64,000 nucleotides of DNA from Glossina fuscipes (lineage: Eukaryota > Arthropoda > Insecta > Diptera > Glossinidae). Position numbers and translations under genes: made by a program. Below the pieces are notes generated by a model. The model saw only the letters and a list, made by a program, of their open reading frames with translations. It searched no databases and had not been told where the DNA came from. The stretch lies in assembly GCF_014805625.2 (NCBI RefSeq), contig NW_023998423.1, forward strand, positions 3,102,912 to 3,166,911, read 5' to 3'. This document shows positions 25,891 through 64,000 of this stretch, piece by piece. How positions within the stretch are numbered: position 1 is the first letter of the stretch; each line of letters begins with the position of its first letter.

Positions 25891-26301
25891 CTTAAAACCC
25901 TAAAGGGCTATCGACGTTATTGAAAATTCCACTTGACTTTGAATTTATTTGTGAAAACAAAACATTTAAAATTTTATTTTCCTAAATTTACTTTATTTCA
26001 CTATAACATTTTTCCGTTTCATTATTATTTTTCATTTTCATTGGGTTTTTTTTTTTTACATAAAATTAAGTTAAAATAGTTTAATTGCGTTCCTGTTTTA
26101 TTATTATATCGTTCTTGTTACGTTATCATTTTTATTATTATATTATTTTTAATACCTAAAAATTACTACTCGAATATTAATTGATTCAAAAAGTTGCCTA
26201 AAGTTTCAAATATTACAAAATTGTTGTTATACTTTTGCTTGGGGTTTTTTTTTTTTTTGGTTTTTTGTTCGGTTGTTGTTGTTGTTTGTTGCTATTAATG
26301 T

Positions 26302-55051
<28,750 letters not shown>

Positions 55052-58000
55052 TATGGCAAACGTGTTGAGAATTATACTAAATTATTCCAAATTCCAAATT
55101 AGTGGAAAGATGGGTAAAAAATAAATAAATAGACACAACGAAAAATATGTACAATGTTAGAAGTAAGTGTAAATAAACATAAAATATTTCTTAGTATCAT
55201 TTTAGCTTTATTTTTGTTTTTATTACCATTGTTTTGAGTCATAAAGTATTTTTCTGTTTTTGTAAAAAAATAACGATAATAGCAATAAACAATAAATTGC
55301 GAGTGTAATACCGAAGAAAAAATAAAACAAGAAAATGAATAAACGAATGACAAATCAGCGTTTTTTTTTTCGTTTTTGTTTTTGTAAAAGACTTGTAAAT
55401 AAAAAAAAAAAAGGGAATAAACCATTCAACTATTTACATGTGCATCCAGTACAGAATACAATCTTTGTCATAAGTCGTCTCTCATAACACATATATAAAC
55501 ATGTGTTCGCAAATAATGTCGACACTTCTATGAATCTGTATGCATACATTACATATATGTATTTTGTTTATCTATGTGTGTAATCATTTCTTTTTTTTTT
55601 TCCCCCTTAGACGTAAGAAAAAGAATTATGGCAAAATATGTTACGTATTATATTTACTTCACTATCATACAAATGCATTTACTTGCATACACGTATGCGT
55701 TTAGAACGGTATGCATGCACTTGAGCACACATATGCATATGTCAAGTCGATGTGCATTGTAATGATGAATTGTATGCGTGGAGCTATCTATTGTGATTTT
55801 TCTGATTACTTGAACTTTTATATGCGTTGGAAAAGCTTACCAAGCATGTACGTAACTGTTGGGTGTGTTAAAATCTACGATCGGACATACTATTTCAGAC
55901 ACATATCATTAGTGAAGTTCGATTTAAGAATTTTTAACAACAAATTTAGTCGAAATGATTTAATTCGCTTTTGCTTTCTTTACACAAATTACTCTTAATT
56001 ATTATTATAGTTTTTTATATTTTTATATCAATCATCGTAGGATGAGGGGTATATTTGTTTTGTCGAAGTGTTTGCATAATCCAGAGCGAAGCTCCAGGGA
56101 TCCCATTATGTATATATATTCTTGATCAGCATCAAACTCTCAATCGATTTAAATATTCCCGTCTGTCCGTCTGGTTAGGCGTTAAATAAAAATTCTTTTG
56201 ATCGCAAAAATGAAAGTATCGTCTTCAAATTGGGTAGAAGCATTGCAAGTTGATCGTAAGTGAGCCAAATCGGTCAAAGGACACGCCTGCGGTGGGCGTA
56301 ATGTGGGGACAACTCTTTTTTTCAAAATAAAAAAGCAGCAGTTTTTTAATTCTAACGTAAATTCTATGAGCGATGCTGTAGAGCTAGTATAAAACTGGGA
56401 AAAGTTGACCCCGCCTACCCAACATTAGAGCGTATCATAACGCGCAGAAATAAGCTTCATAAGCCCCTTAAGGTATATAAATTCTTAGGCAGTTTCAAAT
56501 TGGAGATGCATCTAAGCATTTCCGCCTGCTAGTCCGTCCATCTGTCCATCTGCCTAATATCTACGGTAAACGTTCTTCAATTGCGAATATGAAGATATCG
56601 GCTAGGAATTTGTGAAAGAACTTGGAAGTGACCTAAACCTTTCCAAGCACACGTTTATGGGACAAAAAGTAAGAATACCTTTGCTTTCCATCGGTTTTAT
56701 TCGATCCTCATAAATTCTGAAAGTAAAAAAATTCGGCCGCGCCCACCCAATATTTGTAGTTGTTTTCCTTTTTCTTAGCCTCTATTAGGGTATCAAAGAA
56801 TATTGTCCTACTTGTTGTTGGTATATTTTGTACATTTTTTTTATTAGCATAAATTATTTCTATTTATGTAAGAGTTTTCTACTATGGGATATCTAAACTA
56901 TATATGTTATATTATATATATATATTATATATATATATTATATTAAATTATATGTATATAGTATATATATATAGTTATAGTTGTATGATGCCTACATGCT
57001 ATCCAGCAAATTTTACATTTTTATTAATTAATTTTATTAATTGTCGCATTTTACAAATGAAAGGAAAAACAAGCTTTGTAAGCCCAAAAAAAATCACAAA
57101 CAAGAAAACAATGTTGGTCTTAAAGTGTACGTTCGATGTCATCCAACTCCAGAATTTGTTTGATTAATTTATTGCATGTACATACACCTTTTTAGATAGA
57201 TGAAGTATGGTAAGGACATATCAAGTTTGTGCAGTCTTCGGATGAAGTCTTTCGGTCCGTCTGTTCGTCTAATGTACGTCAGTATACAATTTTGCGTTAA
57301 ATTTTATAGGACTTGAAAAGCTCATCTAATATTATACCAATCAATTTAAACGTGTTTGTCCGTCCTTCCGTTTATTTATGCGTTGTAATGTTCGATTTAC
57401 AAGCTAGCAATTTTCGAGATATTTTGAAGCAGTTCGATACAATGGCATTTTTCGGTCCGCCGATTATCTGTGAAAATTATTTCTGCACATGAGATAAAGA
57501 AAAAAAAAAAATCTGGATGTAAGAGGATCACTTTTTGAACAATTCCTAATTTTTTTATTTTTTTAAATATGGCCAACTACTGAGGGGATTCCACCTATAC
57601 GTGTAGCTCAGCGACTGCCAGACAGTAGTGGGGATAGAGAGAGAGATAGGAGGTGAACGCAACCTAGTGAGTGTGTTCCCGATCGGTAAGTGTTGTGCCT
57701 TTGCTGGCTTAGCACTCGCTATAGCTATGACCAACTCGCGAAAATAAATTTCTTATTTCCCAGCATTGTCCACTTGACAAGTGTGACTGCCTACATATAT
57801 ATAGACGGACTTAGGGAAAGTAAGCTTTTATAGATTTAAGTACAGCTATTAATTTTCAAGCGCACCAAAATAGCGATTTGACTTTTAAATTGACGGTACT
57901 GAGCCTCAGCTGCGTAGGCCTAATCTTTCGATCTCGTCCGAGATACGCTTTCTTATGAAAAGTGTGCCTTTATATAATAAAAAAGTCTCGTTTTTACTAC

Positions 58001-58576
58001 TTTACGAAGAAAACATCAGGCGGCATAACGTAACTAATGGTGAACGTAGCTCGACTAAAATGTTTCAATTCATTTGTAAGAAATGGTGCAACTGTGTGTT
58101 GGGATTGCAATAGAGTTAGTAGAGCATTTTTTTAGAGTTTCTTTTTAAGAAAATGGGAAAATCTATTCGATTCAAAGTATTTTTCGTTGCTAACCGTTAT
58201 TTTTGGCCAGATTAAATTATTTTTTAAACTTAAATCATTTTTTTCTAGGTTTCGCGCAACACACAACCAAGTTGTTGTAAAAACAAAAAGTCTATTAAAT
58301 CTGTCAACGAGACGACCCAGTTTTGATTAGTTCGACCGAACAGATCTAAAGTAATTCGTTGAAATAAACGGTAGTGTCTGATGAATAAAGCAAGATAATG
58401 TTAGTACCTCACACTGTAATGTTACGATCTGTAGAGTTCCAAAATTTGCGATTGGAGCGACCATCCTTCTGGGCCCTAAATTTTTCTCTTTGCTCTAAGC
58501 CTAGAGTAAACTAGAAAATATTATTCTGACATAGAGTAGTCACTGCACTATCTAAGAGGAGACAATAACGGCGACT

Positions 58577-58960
58577 TTTTATACGCCACACCACTTATGG
58601 ACAAGGCTACACCAAATCTGTGCGGGTGTAGGCAACATCCAGAAGAACTTGAGATACACTTGAATTTTATTACATCAATGGGTTCAGAAAGTGATTCTGC
58701 TAAGCTTGTATGTCCGCAAGTCCGCCTTATATGCTTATGTTCAATCCACAGGTTATGATTTTAAAAGATTTTGATGAAATTTAGTACATTGACCCGTGTT
58801 TTGACCCGTGGACAAACGCTATTAAAAATGATTCGATTCGGACTAGTTTGCCAAGCACAACGTCCTGTTTTGAAAAGTCATTATATGAATAATTTTATTA
58901 GGCATTGTTCTGTAGGGTATTTATAGTCACGGCCCATTGCAATGCTTTTAAAATACTTGC
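58577..58960. repeat. Interspersed dipteran repeat copy
   Basis: CGCCACACCACTTATGGACA, AAGGCTACACCAAATCTG, a TATGTCCGCAAGTCCGCC block, GACCCGTGGACAAACGC, CGTCCTGTTTTGAAAAGTC and GTAGGGTATTTATAGTCACG follow the same order as 28200 and 30160. Confidence 0.55.
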
Positions 58961-61900
58961 TTTTTTTTAGCCTTCCAAAGCGCAGTTGCGGTGCCGCTAT
59001 GCAACTTGACCTACGAAATATTTACATTAAAACTAATAAAAGACTAATACACGCTTGGTTATGAACCACGTTTGGTAATCACCGCAAACAATTACATAAA
59101 AATTGCAATGTTTTTTTTTGTTGTAATAGCAGTTTGGGATGAATCTTGAATATTAATCACAACAAACATTTATATGAAAATTTGCAATGTTTTCACACTC
59201 ACACGAACCGCGAGAGGCATTTTGGATTAATGCTTGCAGCACCTAAAAGAAATCTTCAGAGACGCTACGAAGAGTTCCTGGTTTTGATTCAAATTTTGAG
59301 TCGATCTAGCCATGTCGGTCCCGGTTTGTGTTCTTGACACTTCCTGTTAGCAAAAATTAAGGTGTCCATTTTAAATTTGGCGGAAACAGTGGATGTTCTT
59401 GCAAGTAGGTTACTATTCAAAAGGGACCAAATCTGTTAAAAGACACGCCCACAGCAAAGCGTAAACTGCTTATTTAAGCACTGTGACTTTTAAAATGAAA
59501 TAAATCGACCAGACCCTCACAAAGTTATAAGTGGTCAAGTTTTTATATTTTCACTTTATTCTAAGTTAAACTTGTTAGTAATTCACCGAAAGCTTTTGAA
59601 ACTCTTTTAAATCGACCTAGTGACAGTAATTAACAAATTTCATCGCAACCAATGCATTCATTTTATCATATCAATGCCAATTTTAACCTACCGCAGCATG
59701 GCAAGGTAGGGTAGCGACATTTGGAAAATTAGCATTAGTATGCTAGAATGAATAGTGGTGAGTATACTAGATTCGGTCCGAGTCGAATATAAGTTTCTTA
59801 GCCTTTTCTAATTACCTTCGTTACGACCAGTAGGGGAGAACGTGCAATTTTGAATTAACTCAACAGCATCTATCTACCTGTACTCTTGCCTGCTGAACCT
59901 TGCCTTTGACTGTCACTGATCAAGTTGTACAGTGCACACAAAACTAATTTACGCTATGCCCATAACAATTAGCTTAAAATCTAAAGGATTTACACCGCTG
60001 CAAGGATGATCTGCGCACAAACACACTTGCAACAAGCCAAACAGTTTAATTACAACGTATTGAACTAGACTTGGCAGATCCTCGAACACTTAGAAAGAGC
60101 CTAACAGAAAACATGCTGATCGATAATAAAAAAAAAAAATAAATCCGTGCAATTTTGTCTATTTATTCGAAGCGACTAGTACCGGTTGCTGAAAACAGGA
60201 TCAGTTCTTCTATACCATTTTTAACTCGTACTGCGTCGTAGGGAAATCATGTTAACTGAAGCTTGAAACAATTCCAACTGGAGAAATTCGTCCTGTGTTA
60301 AACGCGTTGAAAGAAGCAGGAAATTAAGACAATTCAGACTAAATTGTATCACGTTATGTGGAAACCATTGCAGCTTCTTCTGAAAATCGTGTTGTGAGAA
60401 ACTTGAAATGAAAATCAATTAAATTAAACGAATTCGTACGTATAGGATCGCAGAAATAAGGAATGAATTAAAAGAAAGCAATGCGTTGTGGTTTGCTCAT
60501 CTCTACAGGAATTTCCTAGTAACTAGAGGTCGAAATAACCAGTAAGTATGAACAATCAGATAAGTTCACCAGCAACAAATAAATTTTTCAAATCGTTTGC
60601 ATTGTTCAGATCTTTTCGTGCGGAAAGCGCGTCATAAGGAAGAAGTATATAGTGCGGCTTCTTATAACGCTTGAAAGAAGACTTGTCTCGATTTTCGCTC
60701 TGCGTTATATGGAAATCGCGCAAAAAGGAGTAAACTGTTTAGAAATGCAGTCAATTAAAATTAAATATATTTTAGTCGAGAACTTTTCATTGCATAGTAT
60801 TTCTGGTCGTTATTGGTCATAGGTTTGGAGATTGGAGGAGGAATAACTCGAGCAAAAGAAGCAAACATGTGCGTCTAAACTATATTTACACATAAGCTTT
60901 AAAACGCTCTGTCAGATTTTTGTATTAGATTTTAGGTTACTGTCTGCTATAGATTATAAATTAAATTTTTTCGGCTATTGTCGATGAGATGATGGGCGAG
61001 TTGCAGCCTTTCCATCCCCATTTTGAAAACTACAAACTCTTGAGAAACGAATTGCTAATAGGCAGACGAACGGACGAACCTAATTCAGTTAACTTGAAAT
61101 CTTGCGTTGATCAAGATCAGTACTTTATGCGATGTTTCATGCAAATTTTTGGTTTTTGCAAAGAGAGAACCAATGACTTTAACATGTATTCTTATCATTG
61201 TTTGATAGCCATAAAAATTGCACGATATCTATTTGATTGGGACGATGAGAGTCGCTCGATCGTGATTACTTTTACAAAGTTCTCTACCATATCCCGAGAT
61301 ATTTATGAAATTTTTTAATTGAAATTATTTATGAAATAGTAGAACAATACTCATCATAGATTGTTGCTTACTCATAGCAAGCCACTTTCAACTTGAATGT
61401 GAGCATTCAATTCACTTTTCTATATTAACTTTTACAGTTGCGAGAGAGCTGCGAGTCAATCAGAAGTGGACGAAGCCTGAACAAATGAAAAGGCATATAG
61501 ATGGACGTAAAGAGGAACGCGGGTGCGGGTGTACGGAAGGAGAAGCAAAAAAATTGGTGAGTAAAAACATGGACGGACATATAGAGGAAGAAGATGGGTG
61601 CAGTGAAAGATGAATAGTGATCTTGAAGTGATTGAATCTATATATTTTTTATCCGATTCCTGAGGGCCATTTATGCTTAACAATAAGTATGGAAAGCTAT
61701 ATTTAATCTTTAAATCTATCGCTAGCTTCGTTAATGATTATAATTTCGTATAAAGTCGCACTCCAAACATGACATTGTTGTTTACAAACGCTTTGCTTGA
61801 AATATTAGTTGAGTTCATTTAAAAGATGTTGTTTTTTATAACGTTCTCCCATCATATTAATTAATTTGCTCTAGAACTTAAGCGATTTCGATCAAATTTT

Positions 61901-62321
61901 ATGAAAACTTTTAATGATTAATAAACGTTTCCCACGAATAAAGACGTATGCACATACGTACCGACAATAGCGAAATTGGCTTAAGTCATATAATTACCAT
62001 TTAAAAAACTGAGTTGGAATTCTGTTGAATAGCACAGAGAAACCGAATCAGTTTAACGGTTTTATTTTTGTAAATTCATAGAAATTGCTTTAAATTACGA
62101 TAAAAGTACAAAAAACAAAAAAAAAAAAGTGAAACAAAATAATTGACAAACAATTTTGTTTTTGTATTTCAATGTTGGACTTTGATCACCCCCCTAATGG
62201 ATAGTACATGAATAGACATCTAAATTACATTTTGAAAATTAATGCTTGTCCAGCCATTACCAATAAGTAATTATTTTCTTTTATATATTTTTTTTATCAT
62301 TTATTTTATTTACAACACGAA

Positions 62322-62540
62322 TCACCAGATCGCTAAAAACCTATCGATGATGTAAGGCATTTGAAGGTGCGTCGCAATCTCTTCTTCGGGCAGTTTTTTA
62401 AATTGAAAGCAATTTTTAATAGCCTCGCACAAGTCATTTCTCAAGTGATACAATGCGAAAGCTTTTCATGCTCGTATTTTGTTGTTCCGAGCATCGGCTG
62501 AGCAAGCAAGTAAAGCATTGTAGTAGGCCTCGGCCCGCAT
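62322..62540 (-). pseudogene. Unidentified coding-like fragment with one in-frame stop
   Basis: From ATG at 62540 the minus strand reads MRAEAYYNALLACSADARNN and KIRA, a TGA stop, then in the same frame KAFALYHLRNDLCEAIKN, CFQFKKLPEEEIATHLQMPY and IIDRFLAIW before the final stop. Composition is protein-like, with amphipathic-helix character and few rare residues. I do not recognise the protein. It may be a pseudogene, a transposon piece or chance. Confidence 0.3.
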
Positions 62541-62569
62541 TTATGTACCCTAAGTCACTTTGCTTAACA

Positions 62570-62830
62570 CGCACTTTTCAAAATAAGGCGTTTTATGGGA
62601 GGAGGTTGAAAAAGTGAATGGATCCGAACTGCTTTCAATGGCGCTCGTCCTTGGGCCGAAACACGTTAGTGTACCAAATTGCATCAAAATATCACAGAAA
62701 GCGCGACCTGTGAGTTACACGCGAGAATACAAGACGGACAGACGGACGGACGGACAAGCTTAGAAAGTCATTCTAAATCGATCGGCATAAGGAAAGACGG
62801 GTCTCTCCCAAGACCATCTGGGTGTTGTGT
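62570..62830. repeat. Interspersed repeat copy, related to 51030-51300
   Basis: See 51030-51300 for the shared word order. This copy continues into GACGGACAGACGGACGGACG and CAAGCTTAGAAAGTC. The last word resembles CAAGCTTAGACCGATTC near 3902. Confidence 0.65.
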
Positions 62831-64000
62831 ACAACCATACAAACAATGTATAGCCTCTACCAGAAATGTAGGACGTTTTGTATAGCATGGGAAACAAAAA
62901 TATTGAGGCTTGATTTGCGATCATTACGATGGCTAAGGGTGATTACTATTTATATGTCCGAAAAAAAACTCGACAGCATTTTTCGACCAACATCTGCTTT
63001 TGCTCTCGGTAATATTTTTTTATTGCATATTAAACTACAACAACAGCCATCTGTACATTGGCTGGCAATTACTCCTCTTCATGACTTCGAAGAAAAATTT
63101 AATGAAATTCAATTTATATGTTCATCACTAGGCCGCAGTTAGTTGCGTCAGAGTATGAAATAAATAAAGTTTTTTCTTCTATACCCTAACTTAATTTTGA
63201 TACGGATATATTTAGTGCGGTTCCTCGAAAAAAGTCAAGCTCACTCCATTTGATTTGTGCCCTTCATTCTTTTAGAATTCTAATAGGAACCAAATACAAC
63301 TAACTTTTAGTGTCTTAGAACGAAGTAGTAGTTAGTACCTTGCGTAGAAGAAACATTAGGTTACGTGAAGCGTTGTAGGACATTTCAACCGTAAGGTAGC
63401 CTAACCATAAGTTTCAACTTGTCCTGTGAGAAAACATAACGCAAGAAGCGAAATGTAAGGCCGACAACAACAAAAATACAGGACTCAAAACAACCATCAA
63501 AATAACATGTCCTGGTGCGAATCTTACGTCCCATACACCTCAGACGATTAAGTAAATGCTGTGGAGTATTTATATTGCTTTACCACCGCTCAGTCAGCTG
63601 GCACGTGCTGTCGAACGTTTAGATCAAAAGAGTTCAATATTGTAGTTTGTCGGCTGATTATCCTCATTTTTGAAGTCAATTTTTAAATCAACACCAATTA
63701 GCTGTTATGACTCCATTTTGAGAACCAGCGGTCCAGAGTGTATAATGAAAATTTAAGCCTTCAATTTTAAGCTTGACAGCACTGAGTTCGCCAACAACAC
63801 ATCGCGCACACATTGTATGATGGAAGGACTAACATTAACCGATTAAATGCTGACGCGGACAATTTCGCTCATTATCTGCTATGAGTCGTGATTTTGCCTG
63901 TTGTCCGCACAATGGTCAAATGAAGGAACAGAGGAACATGGGTAAACCGATGTTATATAATATTCAAAAGTTAAAGGTAAAGTAATTTCTTACTATCGCG

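Larger units (their letters stand above)
23781..26301. other. Spacer between Not11 5' end and kcc 3' end, repeat-rich
   Basis: The right part should hold the kcc 3' UTR (T-rich on plus, with several TTTATT words such as near 25990). The left part is the Not11 promoter region. Between them lie a 30-bp minisatellite (24435-24554), two copies of the three-copy repeat, and a composite interspersed repeat (25120-25640). No supported gene. Confidence 0.5.
55052..64000. other. Upstream flank of kcc, no confident gene
   Basis: AT-rich and full of interspersed repeat copies (about 56070-56330, 56460-56680, 57180-57490, 58577-58960, 59280-59460, 61050-61130, 62570-62830) and simple sequence such as (AT)n around 56900-56970. 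The kcc 1a promoter should be at its left edge. Open frames of 60-110 codons are scattered but overlap repeats or match nothing. One coding-like minus-strand fragment is listed separately. Confidence 0.5.

Noticed and set aside
57600..57640. A-box-like GTAGCTCAGCG, possible tRNA
   Set aside because: No B box or cloverleaf follows at the right distance.
60989..61318. 109-codon plus-strand frame starting MMGELQPFHP
   Set aside because: Overlaps the GACGAACGGACG-type interspersed repeat in reverse orientation.

Overview
This is a eukaryotic window with about 65-70% A+T by eye. It holds spliced genes with GT-AG introns, short intergenic gaps on the left, very large repeat-rich introns on the right, and many microsatellites. 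Every gene I recognise has a closest remembered relative in flies. The protein divergence, intron sizes and decayed mobile elements suggest a non-Drosophila dipteran, probably a calyptrate fly such as a tsetse, house-fly or blow-fly relative. The species is inference.

Left part (1-23.8 kb): compact housekeeping genes. In order they are the N-terminal exon of an SR-protein kinase (minus, running off the left edge); an intronless xyloside xylosyltransferase (plus); the nine-coding-exon O-GlcNAc transferase gene sxc/Ogt (minus); the histone-fold subunit Chrac-16 (plus); decapping activator Dcp1 (minus); the three-exon Integrator subunit IntS1 (plus); and a short, four-exon CCR4-NOT subunit Not11 (minus). 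Chrac-16 and Dcp1 converge, Dcp1 and IntS1 diverge from a 330-bp shared promoter region, and IntS1 and Not11 converge. SRPK, IntS1, Dcp1 and Not11 all act on RNA: splicing-factor phosphorylation, snRNA 3' processing and transcription attenuation, decapping, and deadenylation.

Right part (26.3-55.1 kb): one gene, the K-Cl cotransporter kcc (minus). I could rebuild it as 21 constitutive or shared exons plus two alternative first exons 6.4 kb apart and a candidate 48-nt cassette exon. All phases agree and every sum is divisible by three. Its long 5' introns hold decayed transposons: a jockey-like reverse transcriptase, a second non-LTR element with an RNase H domain, a pogo/Tigger-like element with recognisable terminal repeats, and a mariner transposase. 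From 55.1 kb to the end I see no confident gene, only interspersed dipteran repeats and one unexplained coding-like fragment.

I found no clear novel system. The observations most worth checking are a GC-AG intron and missing N-terminal half in Not11, the alternative kcc starts and cassette exon, a decayed decapeptide-coding minisatellite, a perfect 50-bp duplication ending in a 15-bp hairpin beside IntS1, and a three-copy repeat family shared between an IntS1 intron and the kcc 3' flank.
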